A DNA stretch of 64,000 bases. It comes from Symbiodinium natans. Its lineage: Eukaryota; Sar; Dinophyceae; Suessiales; Symbiodiniaceae. Of this stretch, positions 17,187 through 26,500 are shown piece after piece (the first letter of the stretch is position 1; every line of letters begins with the position of its first letter). The notes under the pieces are model-generated. The model did not search any database, was not told the DNA's origin, and was given only the letters and a program-made list of their open reading frames with translations. The translations under genes were made by a program, and so were the position numbers. The stretch is from assembly GCA_905221605.1 (NCBI GenBank), contig CAJNDS010000402.1:329818-393817 (forward strand), written 5' to 3'.

Positions 17187-17221
17187 TGATTAATAATATT
17201 ATTTTGATATTATTAATCATC
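17185..17221. terminator. Perfect 15-bp hairpin between convergent genes
   Basis: GATGATTAATAATAT and its exact reverse complement are separated by a 7-nt loop (TATTTTG). The stem overlaps the stop codons of both the plus-strand coiled-coil gene and the minus-strand packaging ATPase, so it is the natural shared 3' signal. Confidence 0.6.
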
Positions 17222-17980
17222 TTCATCAGTCCTTAAGACCTTCTCAAATCTGATGTAGAACATGTTATTTGCATCTTTTGCATTCGTGTTTATGTACAAG
17301 AAGCTATATGGAGCATCGTTTATCGCCAGTTGGTACATTTCATATAACTGTTGCTTGTTTACCAGCGCGCTATTCTCTTCTAAAAATGCATTGACTTCAT
17401 TCATGTTCTTGAGTCTGAACACAAACAGCGCAGACGCATTGAGCCTAATTATTGGAGCTAGCACGTTGTACTTCTGAGTGGACAGTATCACTGAAATTGC
17501 GTTATGTCTACCTCTTGTGAACAATCCGTGCAAGATACTTGAGTACCTTACAAATTTTGGGTCGTCCGCGAAATCATCAATGACTATTAGTATACTGAAT
17601 AAATCCTTGTCTTTGTTCTTCTTCTGGAACTCTATTACCTTGTGTTGGGTGTCTATTATTTTCTGTAAGGCAGTTGCGTCGTAATGATTGAAATATATCT
17701 GTTCCTTTTCCGAGTCCACTTTCATTACATCCTTTATGTACTTCTTCACTGCGTTCCACGTGTCGTCCACATCTACACTAGGGCTGAATATATAGATTCT
17801 CTCAAAGCTATTGCGGTAAATCTTCAATATTAAGTTCTGTATCAAAACTGTTTTACCGCCTGTACTGGAAGCCACAGCCAACATTCTCGCTGGTAAGGAT
17901 GGCATCATCTCATACTTGCTGTTTTTGAACTGATACTTGGGTATATCAATTGGTTCTACCGTCGGAACATTCTCGTTCAT
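17213..17980 (-). CDS. Packaging ATPase (FtsK/HerA, A32-like)
   Basis: 255 residues, normal for Polinton and PLV genome-packaging ATPases. The Walker A variant VASSTGGKT is at residues 36-44. A hydrophobic strand ending in Asp-Asp (ILIVIDDFADD, 130-140) is Walker B. FTRGRH, about 20 residues later, holds the likely arginine finger, and VILSTQKYN is the sensor strand. It drives viral DNA into preformed capsids. This is one of the four hallmark morphogenesis genes, with the two capsid proteins and (absent here) the protease. Confidence 0.92.
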   Translation of the reverse strand: MNENVPTVEPIDIPKYQFKNSKYEMMPSLPARMLAVASSTGGKTVLIQNLILKIYRNSFERIYIFSPSVDVDDTWNAVKKYIKDVMKVDSEKEQIYFNHYDATALQKIIDTQHKVIEFQKKNKDKDLFSILIVIDDFADDPKFVRYSSILHGLFTRGRHNAISVILSTQKYNVLAPIIRLNASALFVFRLKNMNEVNAFLEENSALVNKQQLYEMYQLAINDAPYSFLYINTNAKDANNMFYIRFEKVLRTDEDD

Positions 17981-18017
17981 TATTAATATTAGTTAGAAAA
18001 ATTATATGTTATAATAT
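17981..18017. promoter_or_regulatory. Divergent promoter region, ATPase and 49-residue gene
   Basis: 37 bp between two start codons. It contains ATTATTAATATTAG on the ATPase side and TTATATGTTATAATATATG on the other. Too short for anything but overlapping promoters. Confidence 0.35.
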
Positions 18018-18167
18018 ATGAATTACGGTGATTGCATTGATGTCATTGACAACCTTGAAGAAATAGAACAGATAATAATAACAACGCCTAGATATCGTAG
18101 GTGTTGCTACTCGGTGTTGGAAATATGTAAAGGGATTTTGCAATATTTAAAATTAAAGAAAAAATAA
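18018..18167 (+). CDS. 49-residue small protein
   Basis: Short frame starting MNYGDCIDVIDNLEEIEQ and ending with three lysines. It has an acidic N-terminal helix and a Cys/Arg-containing second half (RYRRCCYS, LEICKG). It has the same TATA-rich start context as its neighbours and fills the gap between the ATPase and the 127-residue gene, so it is probably real despite its length. Function unknown. Confidence 0.5.
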   Translation: MNYGDCIDVIDNLEEIEQIIITTPRYRRCCYSVLEICKGILQYLKLKKK

Positions 18168-18186
18168 ATTTCTAACATTTAAAAAT

Positions 18187-18570
18187 ATGAGTGATAAAGA
18201 GGACAAAGGAAATATTAACATTGAAAAGGGAAGTGTTAATTGCAATTTTTGCAGATGTGGTAAAAAAGTCTTTCATAAAGAAACTAAAACAACGACTGAT
18301 AAAGACGGTAACGTTGTCGTTAATCAAGTGGAAGATAGGAGTTCGTGGAGAATTGGAAATGGGCGTGGAGCAACACCTGACGGTAATGACGTGTTTAAAC
18401 AAAACAGTCAGTTAGGTAGTGTTGAAATTTGCGACACAGGTTTTGGAATAGGTCGGAAGCCTACACCCGAAGAAAATCAAGAAAGGATATTTAAATTAGA
18501 GACAGATGTAGAAAGAATTGATAAAGATGTATCACAGTTAAAACAAAACAACATGAATTTATTGGATTAA
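18187..18570 (+). CDS. 127-residue viral protein, unknown
   Basis: The N-terminal part has CNFCRCGKK, a possible partial zinc ligand set. The middle is Gly/Asn/Asp-rich. The last 40 residues are a coiled coil (RIFKLETDVERIDKDVSQLKQ). It lies in the right-hand plus-strand run of small genes, before a GC-rich island. No family recognised. Confidence 0.68.
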   Translation: MSDKEDKGNINIEKGSVNCNFCRCGKKVFHKETKTTTDKDGNVVVNQVEDRSSWRIGNGRGATPDGNDVFKQNSQLGSVEICDTGFGIGRKPTPEENQERIFKLETDVERIDKDVSQLKQNNMNLLD

Positions 18571-18599
18571 TATTTAAAAAATATTTTTCTAATATATAT

Positions 18600-18825
18600 T
18601 GACAGTTGTATAGTCGCGAAACCTCGCGAGGCGTCAGCCGACGCGTCGCACAGCCATGCGAGTCTCGTTCCTCGCATCTTTTGATTTCCCCCGGAAAGAA
18701 ATGAAACAGGATGAACACCCCGAATATGTGCCCATTGCTCCCGTGTGATTGCATAAGTCCCAGACATCGTAAGTGAGCAAGAGAAAGGGAAGTATCTTGG
18801 AACACTTACATAATTCGGATATACA
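18600..18825. ncRNA. GC-rich island with three consecutive hairpins, possible structured RNA
   Basis: In an otherwise AT-rich genome this 225-bp patch is GC-rich at its left end. It has three back-to-back perfect stems: TCGCGA/TCGCGA with a 4-nt loop (18614-18629), GCGTC/GACGC with a 4-nt loop (18631-18644) and TGCGAG/CTCGCA with an 8-nt loop (18657-18676). That arrangement suggests a folded RNA or a protein-binding DNA element; the strand is unknown. The minus strand also has an ATG-started 99-residue frame (18567-18866) with a GTAAGT splice-donor-like word after about 19 codons. A spliced gene or a small insertion of foreign DNA are therefore alternatives. It is not a canonical tRNA: no T-arm consensus fits. 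Confidence 0.35.
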
Positions 18826-18945
18826 TAAGATATATCCCTAATTAGTTTGGAATTTAGAATTTTCATAATTCAGTTTATGAAAATTTTAATATAAAAGTTT
18901 TATTATAAAAGTTTATATTTAAAAACTTAATGTATATATAAGTAT

Positions 18946-19182
18946 ATGGGTGATAAACCTGACTTCAAGCAAGATGTCATCTTGAGACTGGAGAGGATTG
19001 AGAAATTGTTCAATGAAAGGTCTACGAGAAACTTTAACAGAACGCCAGTTGACGCAACGTATGAAAACAAGAAGAATACATATTTGACTAAACTGAATAA
19101 CAAGGAAATTTTGCAACCAAAACAAACAACCCTTGACTATTACAATATAAAGTATAACGAAGAGACGAAAACCTATTCATAA
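18946..19182 (+). CDS. 78-residue viral protein, unknown
   Basis: Short charged protein (MGDKPDFKQDVILRLERIEKLF) with an N-terminal amphipathic helix and a Lys/Thr/Tyr-rich rest. It is preceded by ATGTATATATAAGTAT. Its stop codon lies immediately before the inverted repeat at 19181-19224. No domain recognised. Confidence 0.6.
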   Translation: MGDKPDFKQDVILRLERIEKLFNERSTRNFNRTPVDATYENKKNTYLTKLNNKEILQPKQTTLDYYNIKYNEETKTYS

Positions 19183-19224
19183 TATTATCATCTAATAATA
19201 ATGAGTGAATTAGATGATAATATT
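19181..19224. promoter_or_regulatory. 16-bp perfect inverted repeat spanning a start codon
   Basis: AATATTATCATCTAAT (19181-19196) pairs exactly with ATTAGATGATAATATT (19209-19224). The 12-nt loop contains the ATG of the next gene. It may end the transcript of the 78-residue gene, bind a regulator as DNA, or hide the start codon in RNA. The second arm is coding, so the pairing constrains codons 3-8 of the downstream protein. Confidence 0.5.
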
Positions 19225-19401
19225 TCTGTTGAGTTTCCTACAGGTAGTGATTGTAAAACACAGTACATGCAATGTAAAGCATGTAAACAAGTAAAGTATG
19301 TAGATGAGTTTGTAAGTAAGCATTATATGAGGGTATACAATAAAACATGTAGGGCTTGTTTAAATAATAATGAGAAATCTAGACTTAAAGGGAAGGAATG
19401 A
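19201..19401 (+). CDS. Small CxxC...CxxC zinc-binding protein
   Basis: 66 residues with CKACKQVKYVDEF and, 21 residues later, CRACLNN: a four-cysteine zinc ribbon. The spacing is like that of short zinc-binding proteins common in large DNA viruses and phages, often found near HNH nucleases. The N-terminus is acidic and the C-terminus basic. The start ATG lies in the loop of an inverted repeat. Confidence 0.68.
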   Translation: MSELDDNISVEFPTGSDCKTQYMQCKACKQVKYVDEFVSKHYMRVYNKTCRACLNNNEKSRLKGKE

Positions 19402-19480
19402 GTGCAGGGGGTTTTCTTGGGAAAATATTATTAATACAAAGTTTCAAAAGTTTTAAAGATTAAAATATATAGTAGAGTAT

Positions 19481-19750
19481 ATGTTAAAAACGATGCATGA
19501 TATCGTGACCGGAAAAGACCCGAGTAAAAGCATATACAAAGAAAATACTTCACATATTGAAGCAGAAATGGAAAACTTAAGAAATGAATTTGCAGAAAAT
19601 CAATATTCATTGCTATTAAAAGTTGAAGCATTGATAAAGGAAATGGAAAAATCAATCAACAAATCTTCAGCAGACGACAAATATATAAAAGACGTCAACC
19701 AGAGGAAAAGTTATTTGGAGAAACGTTTAAAAGAATGCCAATTGTTATAA
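19481..19750 (+). CDS. 89-residue coiled-coil protein
   Basis: Last viral gene before the right terminal repeat. It is almost entirely helical and charged (IEAEMENLRNEFAENQYS, then LLKVEALIKEMEKSINKSS). The start context is TATATAGTAGAGTATATG. No known domain. Only about 50 bp separate its stop from the repeat, so the viral right arm carries no host-like insert, unlike the left arm. Confidence 0.62.
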   Translation: MLKTMHDIVTGKDPSKSIYKENTSHIEAEMENLRNEFAENQYSLLLKVEALIKEMEKSINKSSADDKYIKDVNQRKSYLEKRLKECQLL

Positions 19751-19798
19751 GCAGAACACCAATAATAATCTAATTTCATTATTAAATCATTATTGAAA

Positions 19799-20105
19799 GA
19801 AAACCCCAAACGCCCCATACTATGCCCCATAAAATGAAGAAACCTAACCTTGCCCATTTCGGGATGTTACATCACCTGATAAATAGGATGAGATAGAGTA
19901 TTCTAAGGATAATGGGCTACTAGTTGTGATTGTATGGCCAATATATGTTCACGGTGATGTAATAACCCAAACTGGCGACCCATTACCTTGTCCATTTTGG
20001 ATAATTGCACCTTATTTTCTATATGGTAAAGTGTTTTAGGATATTATGGCTATGATCTGGGCCACGGTGGTGCAATTACCCAAACTGGGCAAGGCCTCCC
20101 CTGAC
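19799..20105 (-). repeat. Right terminal inverted repeat
   Basis: Reverse complement of the left repeat, identical over long stretches such as the first 80 and last 100 bases. It lacks one of the three internal AT-rich units found on the left, where a short unrelated sequence (ACATATATTGGCCATA) stands instead. Outer end CCCTGAC. Confidence 0.92.
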
Positions 20106-20112
20106 TGTCTAA
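20106..20112 (+). repeat. Target-site duplication, right copy
   Basis: TGTCTAA directly follows the right terminal repeat and equals the seven bases before the left one. Confidence 0.85.
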
Positions 20113-23044
20113 CGGTACCGGTCAAAGGCGACTCGACACTTCGGCAACAGCAGCAAGAAGGATGACTGAGGCCTGAGTCACTGTGTAACTTGGACTCGGA
20201 GTGTGCTCGAAAGCCTAACTGATCAAGGCGTCACGGCACGTTGCATACAGGCCTGAGCGCTACGGTGCCTAGCACGGAGAAAGATTGGGTCTGCATCCTC
20301 GTTCTGTCTTCTGAGAGTCATATACTGCCTAACTAGTGAGCTTGTAAGCGATTCACGAAAAGCAAGGAGACCCAGAAGCATCGCACACCCAAACAACTTA
20401 AACAACTGCACCTGCACCATGAGGGTAGTTGGGTTTGCTCGGCTTTCTCCCGGACCTGCCTGGAGAGCTCCTCGTCGCTGGGCAGGTTCTTCAATCTCAT
20501 GAGCTTCACCCCTGCGGCACATGGAGACAAAGCAAACGCGGAGAAAGAAGCGTGGGAAACGATGGACAGGCGCCACTGGTTTTCCGAGCCACAGCCCGCG
20601 GTTGCACTGACCAAGAGCTCTAACTCGCCAGCGAGACAGAAGCCAAGACAGCCATGATTGGTGAGGGCGTAGGCACCACGGACACTGGTTTCGAAGCCAA
20701 ACACTTACTCACACGAAGCTGCTTGACAATCACTACCAAGAGCAGCAGGGCCGACCTTCGATGAACTCACACGTGCTTATCAATCCGCTGGCATTGATGT
20801 CCTGCTGCACTTCAGACTTGATGCAGAGCATGCAGGCGTCCAAAACTACGCAAAATATCCTCAAAAGGCTGCAACGTGCTTGCATGCTGGCTGCCCCAAG
20901 GGCGCGTCACGCTCCCACTCCCCAAACGGACAAAAACTTCCAACCACGTCGCTCCAGAAAATTGAAGACGTCAGCTGCTGTCCACATTCGGTCCTGGCAT
21001 GGTGGCATTCTGGTTTCTGCCACCAGTTTGAGCGGCACACGCAGCTTCAGATCTGAGGCGGTGCGCATATTCGACATGCAACAAGCACAAAGGCTCGGGT
21101 CTTGTCGGGCCTTGCTTCCAAAAGCACATGAAAACTGCCGTGCCAGTGAACTGCGGCAAACAAAATTTTTGCTTTGGCTAAACCTTGGTCGCCTCAGCTA
21201 GATTCCCGCATTTTTGTATCTGCACAAAAATCTGCTGGAACGAGGTCAGTGTTGTCAACTGATTTGGGCTGTTGGACCAGGAAAAATCCAAAAAACTCGC
21301 TTGCCTGAACCAAGCCGAAGCCCTCGGAGGTCTCAAGTCACCCCTTAGGTGCATCAAGAAGTACATCCAAGTGCCTTCATCCAGTCGTTGATGGCACTCA
21401 GGATGCACACGCACTTGGACTCCTGGTTGTTGGCGGGGCTGCAACACTTGGCTTGGAGGATGGATGAGGATGGTGCTCGCACTCTCGTGTACGAAAATGA
21501 GCCCAGTCCAGCTCACTGTGATGGGCAAAGTCGCGCGTCAGCCAGCCCAGTCGCCTGACGGCTGCGTGTGGCGTCTGTTTGGCAGATCGCGGTCGAATTT
21601 GTCACTTAAGGGAGGAGGAGGTTCAGGACGTGCTCTCATTCGGTCTGAATCTGAACGCTTCTTTGCTTCTGGCAGCGTAAGGTGGGCACAGGGCCAGCTT
21701 ACAGGCGAAATCATGACAAGATTCCATCACATCTTTACCCCCGACCGACATTCAGAACCTGACAACTCGTCGATCCTCAACCAAATTTTTGAGACCAAAG
21801 AAATTAAAAGCCCAGTGTCGGATTGCAGCGCCACATACGACTTCCTAACAGTCGTAGCTGGCCCCCAAGCCCGCTGTCACTGCCGCATACCAAAGTGCCA
21901 GTGTCAGCTGAATAGATTGCGGGCTTTAATCCACCTAGGGTGCAAATGCCCTCAGGTTCCAAGCACGCCACACAGCACGACTTCTTTCACTGAGCCCTGC
22001 GAGAGGCTGAGGTTGCGGCATTGGAACTTGCTGCCCATTCCAGAAGATTTGGTTCGGCGGATCTGCTTGCTTGCCTGAAGGGCTCCAGTGCTGGCCCCGG
22101 CCGAACAAGCTTCCAGGACTGCATCCAGCCCAAGTGAATTGACCCGCTCTTGCCACGGAGTCTCCCTGGTCCAGGAGCATATGCAAGAATAACATGCTCC
22201 ATGCGCACCATGCCTGGTATGTGCTCCCAGCTCTCAATAAGTCCGAGCGGATTGTCGAAGAGGTGTTGAACTCTCCGAAAGGGCTTGGGCCACGGCTCTT
22301 CTTCTTCATTGATTGCCGCTTCCTCGAAGGGCTCTTTGTGGGCGGGGGGCTGGCGCCGCGGTCCACAGAGCCCTTGGCCTCCTTGCCGTTGCGCAACTTG
22401 GCTTAAAGATCCTACACGCATCCTCAAAGAGACGGACTAAGCTGTGGAGACTCGAGAGGTGTCCTGCAACTCTCCCTCGGCACAGAGGCCGTAGAGATGC
22501 CTTGCGCTGAGTTGGTGCAAGCGCATTCGGCGCTGTTGCAGTCTCAGTACTACAACACGCATGCTTGCGCATGCGCTCCTGCAGCTACAGATTGCCCTGG
22601 CAACATCTCCATGCGCAAGGTGCCACGCAGTCTGCTGAAATTGACAGCGAATCTTTCCGAGACTCTGGCTGTATAGTCTGCAAGTCCACAACAGAAGGAA
22701 AAAGCCCGAAGTCGAAGCAGAACCTGCTGAAGCTCTTTAGGGCTTTAGGTTGTATGGGTTGGTGGTCTCTTTAAGTAGGGTTTCTGTTTGATAGGTCATT
22801 TATTCGAGGTTCTTATAAGGGTATGTAGGGGCTATATTAGGGCATAAGGGTAACAGATATATTAGGGCATAAGGGTAACAGATAAAGAGGCCACTGGCCT
22901 TTGTAAGCTTTAGGGTTTAGGGATAGAGGTTAGGGCTTAAAGCAGCTGGGATCCGAATCCGAGCATGACACCACTTCCAATCCTCCAAACCGCGCTTGAC
23001 AGAACGCAAGACTGCAAGTGAAGCTATCGCATGCCAAACACCTG
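20113..23044. other. Host intergenic DNA, right flank of the virus
   Basis: No gene I can support. Open frames here are short, overlap on both strands and show no domains. Around 22825-22880 a 26-bp unit (TATTAGGGCATAAGGGTAACAGATA) is repeated twice in tandem, within a degenerate TTAGGG-like run. Confidence 0.5.
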
Positions 23045-23590
23045 CTACGAACCACATGCGGTGTGTTCTGAAAAATTCCGGGGGCTACGACCTTTAAAAA
23101 GGCCTGCAGGACATGCGACGACGTAAGTCGTGCGATGCTCCCGGCGCGAACGCCGAACGGGCCTTAAGAATCCCGAAATGCTCATCTGGCTTGTACTTGC
23201 CGAGGTCGGAAAGTCGTGATACTTGTCGAAAAGTACCTGGCAAGAGAGGGCAGCATGCCGAGTCGATTGTTTCTGATCAGATTCCCGGCCATTAAGCTTT
23301 TGGGTTTGGTTGAGAAAAAACGAAGACCAACCCCTCAACATATTGCAGGATTCTGCATAAGCCGGCAAACATGCCCAAATAGGGTCCAACATAAAGAGCC
23401 AGGAATGATCGCAGAAGATACCGAGAGCCGATGCAATCGGAAGGGGGAGACTAGCAACGAAGAGCAGGAGGACTAAATAACAAAGTTGCACGATTCTTTT
23501 GGACTCGTTGCTCTCGAAATGCTTGACAACATTTGTGCGTGGAAGTTGGCGCAGATCTTCAAACCTCTCCTCCATTGATTCTAGCTGCAT
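23045..23590 (-). CDS. 181-residue open frame with one membrane segment, doubtful
   Basis: ATG-started frame with a hydrophobic stretch at residues about 35-60 (QLCYLVLLLFVASLPLPIASAL), then a Cys/Trp-containing part and a basic tail. No homologue recognised. In this intron-bearing genome a lone frame of this size may be a first exon or chance. Kept at low confidence for its ATG start and hydrophobic core. Confidence 0.2.
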   Translation of the reverse strand: MQLESMEERFEDLRQLPRTNVVKHFESNESKRIVQLCYLVLLLFVASLPLPIASALGIFCDHSWLFMLDPIWACLPAYAESCNMLRGWSSFFLNQTQKLNGRESDQKQSTRHAALSCQVLFDKYHDFPTSASTSQMSISGFLRPVRRSRREHRTTYVVACPAGLFKGRSPRNFSEHTACGS

Positions 23591-26500
23591 CTTTCTTTTC
23601 CTATATACTAGGCTTTAACCAGGACCGTGCGACTGTGCGACCCACACGATCCATGTCACACCACTCGTGACTGCAACACTAACCCCTCTCCCTAGTGACA
23701 TCGTCAAGAATGCGTATGGCTGGGGTTGGTATGGAGCTGCAAAATTTCCATTCAGTAAGTCGGACACAAGAAAGCTCCTACCAACTGCTGCTGCGAAGGT
23801 CAGCTGCATAAAAGACTCGAGCTAAACCTTTCGGAAACTCGCTCGCCCCGCCTGGAAAACTCCGAGGAACATCGCCTGGCCAACGAGGGCTATACAGAAC
23901 ATCCGTCCATGGCACATCCAGGTCTCGTCCCGTCAGAATGTAATAGCATATGGTTAGACACATCTCAGGGCCAGGCTCCAAAGCTGACGATCTCGGGCTC
24001 AAGCATCTGGCTTTGCAAGAACTCCGCCTGCGGCTCAGTCCCTGTCTTTGCCGTGACGACGCAAGCTCTGCTGTAGCTCTTCTTGGTAGCTTTTGAATGA
24101 AGGAAGCTTGCACATCGACAGCTCCGCAGGCAAGTTGCGCTGCTTGCCTATCTCGCCGGTGGCCATGACCAAAGGTGAAGGCGAAGAGTTGATGCTTGAC
24201 ATTACTTGCTTGAGTGGTGCCATGTGGTTAGGACCTGGACTCCCCAATGTCGGTGGGATGGCCTCTTGGAGGCTTAAAATCCGGCACAGGCATTTTGCCT
24301 TGACCATCTCAGGCGGGAGGGGATGCCATGCTGTCTGGAGGTCGTCGTCCCTGGCGGCAGGGGCGAAGTGGGCTCCGCAGTGGGGTTAGCCATCCTTAAG
24401 CCATCATGACCCTACCAGAAGCCGTGTGAAGTAGCGCCCGACAAAGCACGACAAGAATCAGAAGCAATACTGAAACAGGATACCCCCAAACAACTGATGC
24501 CGCGGCCTGTCCTGCAGTGCATGCACCCGGGGATCAAACTCCCTGCCGGTCCCTACCTGTAATGGGCCCCCGTATGCCAAACTAATTGGAAAACTTCTTA
24601 GCAGAGGAGACCGATGCGCATGAAGGACAGGCCACGCGTACAGCTCCTCCTCAGCCTTGATGGATGGCATCGGTGGGGGCGCACGCCTGTTGCGTCTTCT
24701 TGAAGTCTTCAGTGGCAGTGGCACCAGATTCGGGTCAACTCAGCTCACACTTCACCCCTCTTCACCCTAAACCCCTTTCAGTCGAGTCCTGACAAACCCC
24801 TTTGCGCCTCCAGAGTATTCGGGACCTATTTTCATGCAGTCTCAAGAACTTTTGACCCAGCACGTCGGCCTGCCGTTTTGGCTACGCGACCGTGGGGTGC
24901 GACGCCTTCATGTGGAGGTTGAAACGGAAAATTTGACGTCACGAAACGGTTTACCAAGTCTCTACCACCAACAAGCTCGTGAGCCGGCCTATTCGTGGGC
25001 GAAGAGGCTTGAGATTGGGCCTGACACAGGCTTCATTGCTTCTTCGCTGGCATGGCTGACGTACAAGAAACTACAAACTACGAGCACCTGCTAGCGAGAG
25101 AGAGCAACGCTTGACACGATTCATAACATTGAGTGTATCAAGGTCCACCGAAACGTCGAATTTGCTGTGCCAAAAACTCAGCAGCCTCACTGGTCACCTC
25201 AGACTCTGCATCCGTGTCCTTGGGAGCCTTACGCGAGTGATCCCGTCCCATGCTTCTCTGCATACTTAGTGGTACAAGTGCCATCAGGGCACATTGAGAT
25301 GCTAAGATGCCCGACATGGCTGCTAACCGCAGAAGTTGGCCGAGTGCTAGTACCTTGAATCGGAGATACTAAAAAATGCGGAGGAGGAGGAGGAGAGTTC
25401 CCACACACTTCACAACTCGAAATGTCTCATCTCCATCCCCTCAACCGCAGCAACTGCGCCAGGTGAGGCGAGCAGAGTTCTTGATGCAGGCTGTGATCAG
25501 TCTCCGAGCTCTGCTTGCTGGTGTCACCCTCAACGGCTTTCAGCCCGCTTTCCTCTCCGGCATGGCCCCCGTCAACCCCGAGGTGCCACCATTTAGCCAC
25601 TAGACACTTTCGGCATCTTTCGGCCAATTCGCTGTACAAGTATCACCTGTCAAGGCCTGGTGGTCAGTCTATCATTCGAGGTCTCTTCTGCTCCCCAATT
25701 TTTGAGCAGGGACGGTCGAGGGCGGCCCCCTTCTTCTGAATCACGACTGCCGGACATTCGTCACAGTTATTGCCTGATTTGTGGCTGGACCTCGTCACTA
25801 CGACTTTCTCGGCTCCTTGAACCTTGCTTAGAGGCCACGTGTTCAGCCAAAAGTCCTAACCACTGCTACGGACACCCATGCACAAGTGGCGAGCAAAGAT
25901 AAGGAGACAGCAACATAACGGAAAATGCCAGAAGGACTGACCCTGTGAGTTTCGGGCTCGACGCTGGGATGCTGCGGTCTTTGTGGGCCAGGTCCAGGCC
26001 TTCTGGGTTCCGACGGGTGACTCTGATGCAAAGCTGTGCTCCACGTGGACCCAGACAAGAATGGCCATTTCGGAGCCTGCGCACATACACCGGCCTTGGC
26101 CAGGCTCATCTAAAGCCGGCGACCAGCGAACGGCCTCCATCAAGAAAGCAAGTGCACCAACATGCGAACTCTGACACGCTGTGCTGACCCTCAGCTTCGG
26201 CACACAACTAGTAATTAGATGCCAACAACTCCTGGAATGCCCAAGGACACAGCCCCCCCCCCTCCCCCTCCACCTTTACGAGCCCCTCACAGCCCTAAAC
26301 TCCATCCTTAGAGTTCTAAGCCTCTCTATTCCACGTGCGTGGGGTGGGCAAGTTCAATTTTGGGCCTGCTTCTGCGCTTTTGCAACCTGTCACCAGGGCT
26401 CTTTGGCCGCAATGGCAGCAATGATCAACCAGGAGCAAGCTCGCTTCATCCGAAAGTACAGCCGGCACAGTAGGCGGACACCCCGTCTCTGGCTCCAACC

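Larger units (their letters stand above)
222..20105. mobile_element. Integrated Polinton-like virus (PLV), complete with terminal repeats
   Basis: About 19.9 kb bounded by terminal inverted repeats and a 7-bp direct repeat. Internal genes include an rve integrase, a polymerase-helicase replicase, major and minor capsid proteins, an FtsK/HerA-like packaging ATPase, a fibre, a lipase and a GIY-YIG nuclease. This is the gene set expected for Polintons and Polinton-like viruses. No adenovirus-type maturation protease was recognised, which fits PLVs better than classical Polintons. Composition is strongly AT-rich from about 2.8 to 19.75 kb, against GC-rich host flanks. Nearly all viral frames are intact, which suggests a recent insertion or maintained function. 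The one clear lesion is in the small protein at 8150-8448. The junctions with host DNA and the duplication argue against assembly contamination. The host is a protist alga. Confidence 0.95.

Noticed and set aside
18600-18700. tRNA gene in the GC-rich island
   Set aside because: Stem lengths and loops do not fit a cloverleaf and there is no T-arm consensus.
18567-18866. 99-residue minus-strand frame as an ordinary viral gene
   Set aside because: Its middle is GC-rich and coincides with three perfect hairpins. Codon use changes abruptly, it has no neighbours on that strand, and a GTAAGT word splits it. I treat the island as a structured element, with a spliced gene as an alternative.
222-20105. 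Assembly contamination by a free virus
   Set aside because: Both ends join host-like DNA through a matching 7-bp duplication, and the terminal repeats are complete.
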